Shown: positions 1 through 9,809, counted from the first letter of the stretch. The stretch is 64,000 bases of DNA from an uncultured Draconibacterium sp. (GCF_963677575.1 NZ_OY782038.1:2731501-2795500); one strand, 5' to 3'. A program made the numbers and translations. Notes: a model not told the origin generated them from the letters alone.

Positions 1-282
1 AGCTGGCGGATAATCATACTCCTGTGCATTAAAGAGCTTTTTATTATGCTCGTTTCATCTCAACATATTTAATCCGCATTATTCATCACAAATAGCAAGA
101 TAGTTTAATGCGACGAAGTTTCATACCCATTTTTGACACTCAAAAATGGACTCAACTAAGTCGGGATTAACCCGGAGAAACATGACTACTGCTAAAATCA
201 AATGAATTATCCGGGTTAAACGAAAATTGATTGTTTAAAGATAAAAAATGTGTTCGATAAATAATTATTTATAAAAAACACC
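1..282. other. Intergenic region with a long-loop inverted repeat
   Basis: No convincing gene is visible in these 282 bases. They contain an inverted repeat, TTAACCCGGA at 167-176 and TCCGGGTTAA at 210-219, with a 33-nt loop. It lies downstream of the leftward DUF4249 gene and could end its transcript, but there is no T-run. The small open frame running left from 452 overlaps the DUF4249 gene in another frame and is a shadow. Confidence 0.4.
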
Positions 283-1374
283 TCAATAATAATAGCCATA
301 AGAGTTGTCGCTCTCAACATAAATTTTACCATCCATTGGGTAAGTACCTTCCTGTACGGAAAAAGAAGAATAGTTTGCTGATCCCCATATTCCGATACCT
401 CCAATAATGTTTGAATACACCTGAACAGGTTCGGAAAAGAAATCTTCATCAAACCAAAAATGCAGGTTCGCTGTATTTAAATACTCGTAATATTCTTCAG
501 ATAGCGAATACAAATGGATGTCCCGGATTCTGAAATTGGCGCTACTATCATCGCTGATGTTCCCATAGTACGAATAACCCCCGGAATAAGAATTATACCC
601 AGGCACAAACCTCAATTTTATTTTTTCCCCGTTAAAGCTGTCGTCGTTAAAAATAGCAAACCGGTTATCGGGTGTACCGGTAATCAATTCATCCGCCTCA
701 TTAATAGCATCGTTAAGTTGTGCATTCAAAATTTCAACCCTTTGATATTGTTGTGGTCGAATAAGTACGGTATCAGAATGGATCATTGTTCCATCAGGCA
801 TGTAGCCAACCACTTCGTTCCCTTGTGTTAATTCCGATTGCAACTGATAATAATTGTGCTGTTGCCCGTTATCATCAAACTCAAGACTAAATTCGGGCCT
901 TCCCGAAGAGCCATAATTCCCTAAATTATTAACGGTGGTTGTATCCCAGTACAATATTTCAACAGGATTGGGAACTGTAGTTTCGCAACGCACAGGACTA
1001 AAACCATCCGCCAAAATTTCGAGGCGATAATTTTTCCCGGCTTCTCCTATAACAGTACCCTTGTATTTGCCAAGTGCAAGCGGGACATCTGAGCCATAAA
1101 CCATCTCCTTTACAGGCGTTAAAGTCTCAGCAAAAACATCATCAACATATAAATCTACTTGTGCATTTGTTATTACGTAGGAGGCATAAGAATCTTCCAA
1201 CTTACTTCTGCTTTTTGCCAATCGAACAGTAATTGTATCGCCCGCTACAACAAGTCCGTTAACTACCAACATTGGTTTTATTTCGTCACCTTTAAACACA
1301 ATTTCCTTTTCGCACGAAATAAGAAATAGAAAGGAAACAGAAAAGAGTACGGTTGTTATTTGTTTAAATCTCAT
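283..1374 (-). CDS. DUF4249 family outer-membrane-associated lipoprotein
   Basis: The protein has 363 residues. A hydrophobic signal ends in a lipobox with Cys21 (LFLISC), so a surface or periplasmic lipoprotein is expected. The N-terminal part after the Cys (VNGLVVAGDTITVRLAKS) and the overall beta-rich, Tyr/Asn/Gly-rich composition match DUF4249, a family usually found as the partner of a TonB-dependent receptor in Bacteroidota. The gene starts 35 bases after the stop of that receptor on the same strand, so the two are very probably co-transcribed. The ligand is not evident. The C-terminus is rich in Tyr (SYGYYY). The family call is from recognition of the pattern; the role as a receptor accessory is inferred from the pairing. 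Confidence 0.85.
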   Translation of the reverse strand: MRFKQITTVLFSVSFLFLISCEKEIVFKGDEIKPMLVVNGLVVAGDTITVRLAKSRSKLEDSYASYVITNAQVDLYVDDVFAETLTPVKEMVYGSDVPLALGKYKGTVIGEAGKNYRLEILADGFSPVRCETTVPNPVEILYWDTTTVNNLGNYGSSGRPEFSLEFDDNGQQHNYYQLQSELTQGNEVVGYMPDGTMIHSDTVLIRPQQYQRVEILNAQLNDAINEADELITGTPDNRFAIFNDDSFNGEKIKLRFVPGYNSYSGGYSYYGNISDDSSANFRIRDIHLYSLSEEYYEYLNTANLHFWFDEDFFSEPVQVYSNIIGGIGIWGSANYSSFSVQEGTYPMDGKIYVESDNSYGYYY

Positions 1375-1409
1375 AATATTCGGTTTATGTGTATTTATTC
1401 GTGGGATTA

Positions 1410-3803
1410 TTAAAACTTAAAAGTGTAACTAACAGAAGGAATCAGGGGGAACAAGCTAACTTGTTTCAAAACAGGCTTTTCGGAATAATAAGGTTCTCCT
1501 TCCGGCGCTACCTTTTCTTCTCTTTTACTTCCCCAGTACAGGTAAAACGGATTCTGACGACTGTAGGCATTGTAAAGTGCAACTGTCCAGGTACGAACAC
1601 CACGCTTTTTTTGCTTATGAAAATTCATACTTAAATCGAGACGGTGATACGAGGGCATCCGGTAACTGTTTCGGCCTCCGTAATAAGTTATAGTACCTTC
1701 TGTGTTGTACCAATTCATTCCGGGGAGCATGGCCGAGTAATCCTGCGCACCTAAAGTAGTAGCATTTCCGGTTCCGTAAACCCAGGCTAAACCGATATCC
1801 AATTTTTTGCTGACTTCGTGATTAAGCACAAGGTTTATATCGTGTCTGCGGTCGTATTTTGCCGGAAAGGTTTCACCAAAATTCAGGTTGTCGAATTTAC
1901 GGTTTGATTTCGAAATGGTGTATCCCAGCCAACCCGTAGTTTTTCCGGTTTTCTTTTCCAGCATAAATTCGGCACCGTACGACCAGCCTTTCCCGGTTTC
2001 AATTTTGCTTTCCCAACCTTCGCTAACTCCCGAAAACGTAGCTCCGGGCTTGTACTCAATCAGGTTATCCATCTTTTTATAAAATGCTTCAACCGAAAAT
2101 TCAAATCCATTTTTGTGTTTATAGGCTGCTCCCAAAGCCCATTGATACGAATTCTGAGGTTTTACATTCTGCGTTGTGGGGAGCCATAAATCGGTGGGCA
2201 AACTTATGGTTGCCGAGCTCAGCAAATGAATATACTGGCTCATTTTAGCATAAGAAGCTTTTACAGACAATTTATCAGAAACCAGGTAACGCAAAGCCAG
2301 GCGAGGTTGAAACGAAGTATAATTGGTATTTTGAACATTAAACCACGAGAAGTGCATCCCCAGATTTGCATTCAAACGCGAAGTGATATTCCAGCTGTCC
2401 TCCACATAAGCATCAAATTCGTTGGCAGCTATATCTTGGTTTCCGTACGTTGTATCCTGATCCAATTGATACTCATCCTCATCAACGGTTGTTTTTTCGT
2501 GATTAACACCGGGTTTAAACGTATGCCAGGTATTTGAAGCACCAAATTTTAATGAATGATTTATTCCCGGATAATAGTCAAAATCTACCTTCGCGGTAAC
2601 ATCATTTATCCCCGACATATAACGAAAATAATCCCTGTCATAATGATCGCGTTCGTTGTATTCATAATCACTCTCCACATCAAAATTATATTTGCTGTAG
2701 GTTAACGTTGCATTGCTAAATAATTTTGGTCCGAAAACATGGTTCCACCGTAAAGCAGAAGTAATATTTCCCCAGCCAAGATTATCATTGTACTTATCGA
2801 AGTAGTTCATATCCGTCGAAACATACTTCTCTTTATCATAAGCCTTATCTTTGCCACTATACATCGACAAAAACAAGCGATCACGGTCAGAAAATTTATG
2901 ATTAATTTTAGCGTTTAAATCATAAAAATAATACCCGGCATTAAATGAATCATTGTCGTCGCTTCTATTTGACAATTTAATAAAAGGCTGCGCCAGTAAG
3001 TCAATATAAGTCCTCCTTCCGGAAACAATAAATGCTGTTTTTCCTTTTTTTATAGGTCCTTCAAACGAAAAACGTGAGGAAATCAGTCCAACTGAGAACT
3101 CGCCTTTATACTCCTGGTCATTGCCCTCTTTCATACGAATATCGACCACCGATGACAGCCGACCTCCAAAACGTGCCGGAAATCCACCTTTATAAAGATT
3201 TACCGTTTTTACGGCATTGGAATTGAAAACAGAAAAGAATCCAAACAAATGACTGGCATTATACACCGGAACTCCATCGAGCAGGAATAAATTCTGATCG
3301 GCGCCACCTCCCCGAACGTAAATTCCACTGGTTCCCTCGGTACCCGCCTGAACGCCCGGTAATAGCTGGATAACTTTTAAAACATCGGGCTCGCCAAGTA
3401 TTACAGGCAATTTTTCAATACGTTCAACCGGAAGTTCAAGCAAACTCATTTGTGTTCGTTCAACATTCGACTTCGAGGCATGCACCGTAATCTCGTCAAG
3501 ATCACCCATTTGTTTTAGCCCTACATTAATTATAGTATCTTTTTGCAGATTTAACCCGAACGTTTGTTTATTGTAGCCAACAAAAGAAAACTGCAAATTT
3601 TGTTGCCCGGCCGGAAGCGTAAGGCTGTAAAATCCGTAAACATTGCTAACAGTACCTTTCTTTTTTAAGGTCTCATAAATATTTGCATTAATAAGCGATT
3701 CGCCAGAAGCCACATCGGTAACATACCCACTAATAGTAACTTCCTGGGCTTGCACAACTATAGCACTACATAAAATTGCGAAACAGAGGTAAAATGGTTT
3801 CAT
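1410..3803 (-). CDS. TonB-dependent receptor with CarboxypepD_reg N-terminal domain
   Basis: The protein has 797 residues with a signal peptide to about residue 19 (VVQAQ). Residues about 21-105 form a carboxypeptidase-regulatory-like domain (ISGYVTDVASGESLINANI). The plug domain follows at about 118-225 with the typical GIYVRGGGADQNLFLLDGVP and FPARFGGRLSSVVDIR segments, then a beta-barrel ending in an aromatic terminus (SVSYTFKF). It is an outer-membrane active transporter powered by TonB/ExbBD. It lacks the STN domain, so direct signalling to a FecR-type regulator is unlikely. It is shorter than SusC proteins (about 1000 aa) and its partner is the DUF4249 lipoprotein rather than SusD. The substrate cannot be read from the sequence. 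Confidence 0.9.
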   Translation of the reverse strand: MKPFYLCFAILCSAIVVQAQEVTISGYVTDVASGESLINANIYETLKKKGTVSNVYGFYSLTLPAGQQNLQFSFVGYNKQTFGLNLQKDTIINVGLKQMGDLDEITVHASKSNVERTQMSLLELPVERIEKLPVILGEPDVLKVIQLLPGVQAGTEGTSGIYVRGGGADQNLFLLDGVPVYNASHLFGFFSVFNSNAVKTVNLYKGGFPARFGGRLSSVVDIRMKEGNDQEYKGEFSVGLISSRFSFEGPIKKGKTAFIVSGRRTYIDLLAQPFIKLSNRSDDNDSFNAGYYFYDLNAKINHKFSDRDRLFLSMYSGKDKAYDKEKYVSTDMNYFDKYNDNLGWGNITSALRWNHVFGPKLFSNATLTYSKYNFDVESDYEYNERDHYDRDYFRYMSGINDVTAKVDFDYYPGINHSLKFGASNTWHTFKPGVNHEKTTVDEDEYQLDQDTTYGNQDIAANEFDAYVEDSWNITSRLNANLGMHFSWFNVQNTNYTSFQPRLALRYLVSDKLSVKASYAKMSQYIHLLSSATISLPTDLWLPTTQNVKPQNSYQWALGAAYKHKNGFEFSVEAFYKKMDNLIEYKPGATFSGVSEGWESKIETGKGWSYGAEFMLEKKTGKTTGWLGYTISKSNRKFDNLNFGETFPAKYDRRHDINLVLNHEVSKKLDIGLAWVYGTGNATTLGAQDYSAMLPGMNWYNTEGTITYYGGRNSYRMPSYHRLDLSMNFHKQKKRGVRTWTVALYNAYSRQNPFYLYWGSKREEKVAPEGEPYYSEKPVLKQVSLFPLIPSVSYTFKF

Positions 3804-3828
3804 TGAAGTTTGATTTATATTATGGTGC

Positions 3829-3836
3829 CAAAGCTA
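3829..3836 (-). promoter_or_regulatory. Possible Bacteroidota -7 motif for the TonB receptor
   Basis: Read on the minus strand this is TAGCTTTG, matching the Bacteroidota -7 consensus TAnnTTTG. It lies 26 bases upstream of the receptor start at 3803. A -33 TTTG is present but at short spacing (15 nt), so the call is tentative. Confidence 0.35.
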
Positions 3837-3950
3837 CACGAACATTATATTCAAAAATTATAACAAATATTAAGTAAACTAAACAGAGACTAACAAATAC
3901 TATTAAATGCTAACAGTTGTTAATTACTGATATTGGCAATACAGAAACAC

Positions 3951-3958
3951 TAGTTTTG
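3951..3958 (+). promoter_or_regulatory. Possible Bacteroidota -7 motif for the oxidoreductase operon
   Basis: TAGTTTTG matches the TAnnTTTG -7 consensus on the plus strand. It lies about 100 bases upstream of the oxidoreductase start at 4062, implying a 5' UTR of roughly 95 nt. TTG triplets occur upstream at plausible but not ideal spacing. Confidence 0.35.
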
Positions 3959-4061
3959 CATTTTTTTAATAAGTCTTTGAACTATTAGGAATTTATTTAT
4001 AAAACTTTTATACTTTTATCCAACTACATGAATTTAAGTTTTAATCTATAACCAATTAACC

Positions 4062-5330
4062 ATGAGTACTAAATCTACTTCGAGAAGAAGTTTCTTAAAA
4101 GATGCGCTGGCTGCAGGAGCCGGCCTGGTTATCGTTCCGCGCCACGTGTTGGGCGGCAACGGATATCTCGCACCATCCGACCAGTTAACAAAAGCAATTA
4201 TCGGTGTCGGCTCAATGGGCCGCGGTCATATTCCATACGAGGGCACGCGCGTTGTTGCCATTTGCGATGTGGATACAGAACACCTGGAACTGGCCAAAAA
4301 CCTGATCGATTACGACGTAAAACAGTTCACTGATTTTAGAGAAGTGTGCCAGCTTCCCGAAGTTGACATTGTACACATTGCCACGCCACCACACTGGCAC
4401 GGAATTATGGCTGTTGAAGCTGCCAAAGCCGGAAAAGACATTTGGTGCGAAAAACCAATGACACGCACCATTGGAGAAGGCAAACGAGTGGTTGAGGCTG
4501 TTAACGCGCATGGGCGTATGTTCCGGCTGAACACCTGGTTCCGATTCAAAGATCAATTTTACGGACTGGGAACTGATGTAAAACCGCTGAAGAAAGTGAT
4601 TGACAGTGGCATTTTAGGATGGCCGCTAAAAGTTACCGTAAGCGGAATTACAGGCTATAACTGGAAATTTTACTGGCAGGGCAAACACAACCTTGCTCCG
4701 CAACCGGTACCTAAAAACTTGAATTACGATATGTGGTTAGGGCCTGCGCCTTACAAGCCTTACAATGTTGAACGTGTTCACGCGAACTTCCGTGGCTACT
4801 GGGATTACGATGGCGGCGGACTGGGCGACATGGGGCAACACTACCTCGATCCGGTTCAATACATGTTGGGAAAAGACGATACCAGCCCGGTAAAAATTGA
4901 GGTTGACGCACCGCAACAACATTATGATGCCGTGGGCACCTGGCGACGTGTAACTTACACTTATGCCGATGGTTGCCAGATCATTCTCGATGGTGAAAAC
5001 CGAGACAAAGATGCAGCCTATATTGAAGGCCCCAACGGCAAGATCTACCAGGGATTTCGCTCGAATATTCCTAATCTGCAGAGCTTTATTAAAACCTTAC
5101 CTGATCCTGAACCTCAGATCGGTATTTTCTCTGAATCGGTGAAAACTCGTAAGAAGTTTGCACTGAACGAGACCAACGGATTCCGGTCGGCAACACTTGT
5201 AAACCTAGGTATTACAGCAGTCCGACTTGGACGCACATTGCATTTCGATCCTGAAAAACTGGAGTTTATTGATGATGAAGGTGCAAACCGTCTGATCAAT
5301 CAGCCGATGCGCGCACCGTGGACGATTTAA
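4062..5330 (+). CDS. Tat-exported Gfo/Idh/MocA family oxidoreductase
   Basis: The protein has 422 residues. Twin arginines at residues 8-9 (SRRSFLK) followed by an Ala/Gly-rich hydrophobic stretch form a Tat signal, so the enzyme is expected to fold with its NAD(P) cofactor before export. The Rossmann nucleotide-binding segment is at about residue 48 (IGVGSMGRGH) and the conserved CEKP motif at about 129-132, followed by the Gfo/Idh/MocA C-terminal alpha/beta domain. The gene is followed after 48 bases by the HEAT/double-DUF1080 gene. Exported Gfo/Idh/MocA enzymes next to DUF1080 proteins are known in Bacteroidota from a pathway in which sugars are oxidised at C3 and the keto-glycoside is then cleaved. 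That role is inferred here from the pairing; the substrate is unknown. Confidence 0.88.
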   Translation: MSTKSTSRRSFLKDALAAGAGLVIVPRHVLGGNGYLAPSDQLTKAIIGVGSMGRGHIPYEGTRVVAICDVDTEHLELAKNLIDYDVKQFTDFREVCQLPEVDIVHIATPPHWHGIMAVEAAKAGKDIWCEKPMTRTIGEGKRVVEAVNAHGRMFRLNTWFRFKDQFYGLGTDVKPLKKVIDSGILGWPLKVTVSGITGYNWKFYWQGKHNLAPQPVPKNLNYDMWLGPAPYKPYNVERVHANFRGYWDYDGGGLGDMGQHYLDPVQYMLGKDDTSPVKIEVDAPQQHYDAVGTWRRVTYTYADGCQIILDGENRDKDAAYIEGPNGKIYQGFRSNIPNLQSFIKTLPDPEPQIGIFSESVKTRKKFALNETNGFRSATLVNLGITAVRLGRTLHFDPEKLEFIDDEGANRLINQPMRAPWTI

Positions 5331-5378
5331 AGGATGAAGGATTAGTTAATAAGGATTAATGATAAAGGATTAATTACA

Positions 5379-8300
5379 ATGAAGAAATATATAGTTCAAA
5401 TTACTACGATCCTGTTGCTGGCCTGCCTGAGTATGGCCGGGATGGCGCAGGATAACCGAACTCTCGACACTAAAGTTGCCGATGTGCTGGCACAAATGCC
5501 AACGAAAAATCTCACGCACCGCGACAAAGCGATGAAGGAAATCTTTTTGCTGGGCAACGAAGGCTACCAGAAACTGGCAGCACAACTTGTTCCGCTGGGC
5601 ACCGGCGACGACACAGCTGTACGTTTCGCGCTAAACAGTTTCTCGCGTTATGCCAGCCAGTTTGGAAAAAATGAAGAACGTGCTTTTGCCGAAGAGAACC
5701 TTTTAAAAGCGCTCAGCACTGCCGATGATGTCGAAGTGAAAACTTACCTCCTCAATCAACTGAACCTGGTTGCCGGCGAAAATACAGTTGAACAGGTAAA
5801 AAGCTACTTAACTGACGAGCAACTTGCAGAACCGGCAGCACAAACAATTCTGTCTACTGAAGACCCGAAAACTGCAGAAGTATTTTTGGCAGCATTTTCG
5901 GAAACTGACGGAGCAACACAGATGACGATAGTTCGTGCTTTGGGTGAATTACAATGCAAACGTGCCGTTCCGCTGATCACTCCTTTGGTAAGCGTAGAAA
6001 GCCAGCAGATGCAAAAAACAGCACTGGCTGCACTGGCAAATATTGGGTCTCCTGATTCGTATAAAATGATACTTAACGCGGCATCGGAGGTAGATTTTAA
6101 TTACGATGCTAGCAATGCTGCCGAAGCATTGCTGACTTACACCAAACGTTTGGGCGAGCAAAATGAACTGGAGTTAATGGAAAAAGCCTGCAATGCCATT
6201 TTTAAAGCCAATTCAACCAGCAACCACCTGCACAATTATTCTACAGCACTTCGCATTTATGCCAACAACCTCGGTTACGAAGCCACTCCACTATTGCTGA
6301 AAGCAGTTGACTCACTTGATAAAGCGTTTCGTTACTCGGCATTGAATATTGCTGAAAACCTGGGCGGTGTTGCTGACACACGTAAATGGATTGCCAAAGC
6401 AGAAACAGCTAATCCAGAAGTAAAAGCAGAAATCATCGACATGTTGGGAAAACGTGGTTGCCAACAGGCAAACAATTTTGTTTTGGCAAGCATTAATTCG
6501 GGCGCTAAAGTTGTTCGCACTGAGGCAGTAATTGCATTGGCAAAACTCCAGGAAAATAATGCCATTCCAACATTAACCGCACACTTAGCTGATGGAAAAG
6601 ATATTGACGCTACAACAAAAGTATTGAACACTTTGCTTGACAAAGACCATTTATACCTGATTGCAGGCAACCTGGATCAATCAGAAGGGAAAACAAAAGC
6701 AGCTTTTATCAGTCTTATCGGTGCCAAAGCCGGCTCGCAATATTTTAATGAAATACTGGCCACCACTTCGTCTTCTGATGCGGATGAAAAGGCAGCAGCT
6801 TTTGCCGCGCTAAAACAAGTTTCTTCATACGAAAATACTGATGCATTATTAAAACTGTTGCTTTCTGTTTCTGAACCTTCAGAAATAACAGAAACACAGT
6901 TAGCATTGATCGCCGCTGTTGACGGAGTTGCTGAAGAGCAAGCGCCAAGCGGTAAAGTATTGGGCACACTGGAGCAGTCCAGTAAAAAAGTACGACTGTT
7001 CCCGATTCTGCCGACAATTGGTGGCGAAACAGCTCTTGAAACCGTTACCGGATATTTTAACTCATCAAGCGGTGAGCAGAAAGAAGCGGCATTTACCGCT
7101 TTAACCAACTGGCAGGATTATGCCGCCTCAAAACCATTATTCGAAATCTGCAAATCGGGTAACGCAACATTCAGCCAGCCGGCATTCGAAAGTTTTGTTC
7201 GTAGGATTGCCGGTGCCAATCTACCCGACGATCAGAAACTGCTGCAATACCGCAAAATCATGGAATATGCATCGTCAGCCGACGATCAGAAAAACGTTAT
7301 CGCTGCTATCGGTCGTTTAAGAACATTCCTTTCGCTGGTTTATCTTGAGCAATATCTGGAAAAAGAAGAACTGACAGCAACAACTTCGCGTGCCATTATG
7401 AATATCGCCATGCCGAACAGTGAAGGAGAAGGCGGTTTAACTGGTGATATCGTTCGTCGGATTTTGGGTAAAGCTGAGCAAAGCTTATCGGGCGAAGACA
7501 GTGCTTACGACAAAATAAATATTCAGAATTACCTGAAAGCAATGCCAAAAGACAAAGGTTATGTTTCAATGTTTAACGGCAAAAACCTTGATGGATGGCA
7601 AGGAATGCTTTTGGATGGAAACCCAATAAAAATAGCCAAGCTTAGCGATGCAGAACGCGAAAAAGAACAGGAGGCAGCGGATATTAAGATGGCTGAGAAC
7701 TGGAGCGTTAAAGATGGAATGATCATTTTTAACGGGAAAGGCGCTAACCTGGTTTCGAAGAAAATATACAAGGATTTTGATATGATCGTTGACTGGCGAA
7801 TCAGCAAAAAAGGAGACAGCGGCATTTACCTGCGCGGAACTCCGCAAGTACAGGTTTGGGATACCTCGCGTGTTGAAGTGGGTGCCCAGGTCGGCTCGGG
7901 CGGTTTGTACAACAACAACCCGGACAATGTACGCGATCCGTTGCTGGTTGCCGATAATCCGATTGATGAATGGAATACCTTCCGCATTACAATGGTGGGC
8001 GAAAATGTTACTGTTTATTTGAACGGTGAGCTGGTGGTTGACAATGTAAAAATGGACAACTACTGGGACCGCAGCATTCCGATTTTCAGTGAAGGAACCA
8101 TTGAACTGCAGGCACATGGTAACGAGCTGGCTTTCCGCGATGTGTATGTTCGTGAGATCAATGCCAAAGAAATTGGCCTTACACAGGACGAGATCGATGA
8201 AGGATTTGTTTCGTTATTCAACGGGAAAAACCTCGATGGCTGGCAGGGAAATAAGACCGATTATTATGCCAAAAATGGCGAGTTAGTGGTAAATCCGAAA

Positions 8301-8780
8301 ATGGGCGGCCACGGCAACCTGTTCACAGAAGAAGAATACAGTGACTTTGTTTTCCGCTTTGAGTTTAAACTCACGCCGGGCGCCAATAACGGACTTGGAA
8401 TTCGTGCCCCACTTGAAGGAGATGCGGCATATGTAGGAATGGAGTTGCAAATTCTGGATAACACGGCACCGATTTATGCCAACCTGCACGAGTATCAATA
8501 TCACGGATCTGTTTATGGAACTATTCCGGCCAAGCGCGGCTTTTTAAATCCGGTTGGTGATTGGAATACGCAGGAAGTTGCAGTAAAAGGAACTAAAATA
8601 AAGATCACACTTAACGGCGAAGTGATTTTAGATGGCGATATTGCCGATGCCCGCGAAAATGGCACACTGGATGGAAAAGAACACCCAGGCCTGCAACGCA
8701 ACAAAGGTTTCATCGGATTCCTTGGACATGGTTCGGAGTTGTATTTCCGAAATATCCGGATTAAGGATTTGAGCGAATAA
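5379..8780 (+). CDS. Exported HEAT-repeat protein with two DUF1080 (keto-glycoside hydrolase-like) domains
   Basis: The protein has 1133 residues with a signal peptide (LLLACLSMAGMAQ). Residues about 25-720 are an alpha-helical, Ala/Leu-rich HEAT/armadillo-like array. Two DUF1080 (3-keto-disaccharide hydrolase, LamG-like jelly-roll) domains follow, starting near residue 728 (VSMFNGKNLDGWQGM) and near residue 942 (VSLFNGKNLDGWQGN). Each carries the family's FNGKNLDGW opening, a D-x-G-I-Y-L-R or N-N-G-L-G-I-R core and a closing FRDVYVREI or FRNIRIKDL strand. Usual DUF1080 proteins are 200-300 aa with one domain, so this fusion is large. It is translated downstream of the Gfo/Idh/MocA oxidoreductase and probably works on the oxidised product. 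Whether both DUF1080 domains are catalytic cannot be judged by eye. Confidence 0.88.
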   Translation: MKKYIVQITTILLLACLSMAGMAQDNRTLDTKVADVLAQMPTKNLTHRDKAMKEIFLLGNEGYQKLAAQLVPLGTGDDTAVRFALNSFSRYASQFGKNEERAFAEENLLKALSTADDVEVKTYLLNQLNLVAGENTVEQVKSYLTDEQLAEPAAQTILSTEDPKTAEVFLAAFSETDGATQMTIVRALGELQCKRAVPLITPLVSVESQQMQKTALAALANIGSPDSYKMILNAASEVDFNYDASNAAEALLTYTKRLGEQNELELMEKACNAIFKANSTSNHLHNYSTALRIYANNLGYEATPLLLKAVDSLDKAFRYSALNIAENLGGVADTRKWIAKAETANPEVKAEIIDMLGKRGCQQANNFVLASINSGAKVVRTEAVIALAKLQENNAIPTLTAHLADGKDIDATTKVLNTLLDKDHLYLIAGNLDQSEGKTKAAFISLIGAKAGSQYFNEILATTSSSDADEKAAAFAALKQVSSYENTDALLKLLLSVSEPSEITETQLALIAAVDGVAEEQAPSGKVLGTLEQSSKKVRLFPILPTIGGETALETVTGYFNSSSGEQKEAAFTALTNWQDYAASKPLFEICKSGNATFSQPAFESFVRRIAGANLPDDQKLLQYRKIMEYASSADDQKNVIAAIGRLRTFLSLVYLEQYLEKEELTATTSRAIMNIAMPNSEGEGGLTGDIVRRILGKAEQSLSGEDSAYDKINIQNYLKAMPKDKGYVSMFNGKNLDGWQGMLLDGNPIKIAKLSDAEREKEQEAADIKMAENWSVKDGMIIFNGKGANLVSKKIYKDFDMIVDWRISKKGDSGIYLRGTPQVQVWDTSRVEVGAQVGSGGLYNNNPDNVRDPLLVADNPIDEWNTFRITMVGENVTVYLNGELVVDNVKMDNYWDRSIPIFSEGTIELQAHGNELAFRDVYVREINAKEIGLTQDEIDEGFVSLFNGKNLDGWQGNKTDYYAKNGELVVNPKMGGHGNLFTEEEYSDFVFRFEFKLTPGANNGLGIRAPLEGDAAYVGMELQILDNTAPIYANLHEYQYHGSVYGTIPAKRGFLNPVGDWNTQEVAVKGTKIKITLNGEVILDGDIADARENGTLDGKEHPGLQRNKGFIGFLGHGSELYFRNIRIKDLSE

Positions 8781-8802
8781 TCAATCAATTCATAACAATA
8801 TT

Positions 8803-8841
8803 AAAAATGCCATCTTCTCAACTTGAAGGTGGTATTTTTTT
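8803..8841. terminator. Rho-independent terminator after the DUF1080 gene
   Basis: AAAAATGCCATCTTC pairs with GAAGGTGGTATTTTT across a 7-nt loop, followed by further T residues on the plus strand. It lies 23 bases after the DUF1080 stop and also faces the end of the leftward thiamine-binding-like gene at 8887, so it may act in both directions. Confidence 0.75.
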
Positions 8842-8886
8842 AATATTGAGCAGGTAAACATAGAATCCCCAGCTCAACAGCCAGAA

Positions 8887-9129
8887 CTATACCGGGCAGC
8901 AATTTGAAATCTTCAAATTAAAAACAGCCGGGTTTTGTGCGAAAACCTGTTCCATGGCCTGTGCTAATGCTTGCATAATATCAGCCAGCTCGCCGGTAAT
9001 AATACTGCTCATCTTGCCGGGCTCAACTTCAATAGTTTGGTTGTTTGCCAAAAGCGACAAAAAGGTATCAACCGGTTTTTCAAAATCGTCGCTTAAGGGG
9101 TAAAGACTTATTTCAACAGCAACTTGCAT
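8887..9129 (-). CDS. Thiamine-binding / YkoF-MTH1187-like small protein
   Basis: The protein has 80 residues. The opening VAVEISLYPL, the central VEPGKMSSIITGELADIM and the terminal AVFNLKISNC fit the ferredoxin-like MTH1187/YkoF (thiamine_BP) family, which binds thiamine or its HMP moiety and usually has about 95-100 aa. It starts 2 bases before the end of the upstream methyltransferase gene, so the two are an operon. No thiamine biosynthesis gene or TPP riboswitch is nearby. The role is inferred from the fold family only. Confidence 0.65.
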   Translation of the reverse strand: MQVAVEISLYPLSDDFEKPVDTFLSLLANNQTIEVEPGKMSSIITGELADIMQALAQAMEQVFAQNPAVFNLKISNCCPV

Positions 9130-9131
9130 GG

Positions 9132-9776
9132 TTATATGTTTTTATGTACCAGCGCTACTAGAAAAGCCGGTTCGTGATTATCTTTTTCATCAGTTTGGTC
9201 CATCACCTGAAAATCGGGAGCAAAATGCACTCCCGAAGTAAGTTCCGGCGCTCCGAACTTTGCTAAAGCTGTCTCTAATGTTTCAGGAACAAAGAATGCC
9301 GCATTTTTAAATACAGGATCGTTAGCCGCATTTTTTGCCAGCTGCGAGTTCCCATTCAGGCACCCCAACAACAAATGTCCTCCGGGCTTTAAAACACGAT
9401 AGATTTCATTCAACACCGTCTCTTTGCAGTCTACAAATTCCATCATCGTTACCGAAGCTACGACATCAAAGCTTTCGTTTTTAAAAGGCAGTGCTCCGGC
9501 GTCGGCTTTTAAAACCTCGGCAGACAGATTTTTCTCAATGGCCAGGCGCAACATCGCGTCCGAAATATCGGTGGCAATTACATCAAATCCCTTGTTTACA
9601 AACAGCTCTGTCCAGTGACCGGTACCGCATCCCAGCTCCAGCATTTTTCCTGTCGGCACTTTTTTCAGCGCATTGACAATAAGCTTTTCTTCTATTGCAT
9701 CAATTTCTTCTCCTGCCGGAGTTTGATAATAGACATCGTAGGCCCCTGCTATTTCTTCATTTTTAAATACGTTCAT
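9132..9776 (-). CDS. Class I SAM-dependent methyltransferase
   Basis: The protein has 214 residues. Motif I is LELGCGTGHWTELF at about residues 45-58. An acidic residue follows beta-2 (VIATDIS), motif II is DADAGALPF-like (LKADAGALPFKNESFDVV), and a methyltransferase domain 11 (Methyltransf_11) layout follows with VLKPGGHLLLG. It is cytoplasmic, with no signal or membrane segment. The substrate is unknown. It is followed within 2 bases by the thiamine-binding-like gene. Confidence 0.88.
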   Translation of the reverse strand: MNVFKNEEIAGAYDVYYQTPAGEEIDAIEEKLIVNALKKVPTGKMLELGCGTGHWTELFVNKGFDVIATDISDAMLRLAIEKNLSAEVLKADAGALPFKNESFDVVASVTMMEFVDCKETVLNEIYRVLKPGGHLLLGCLNGNSQLAKNAANDPVFKNAAFFVPETLETALAKFGAPELTSGVHFAPDFQVMDQTDEKDNHEPAFLVALVHKNI

Positions 9777-9809
9777 CTTGATCGGTTTTGGCTCTCAGTT
9801 CTCTAAAAC

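Noticed and set aside
514..831. A 105-codon plus-strand frame within the DUF4249 gene
   Set aside because: Antisense shadow of a well-supported lipoprotein gene.
6677..8117. Several minus-strand frames of 88-183 codons inside the HEAT/DUF1080 gene
   Set aside because: All are antisense to a continuous 1133-codon gene with clear domains; Ser/Ala-rich shadow translations.
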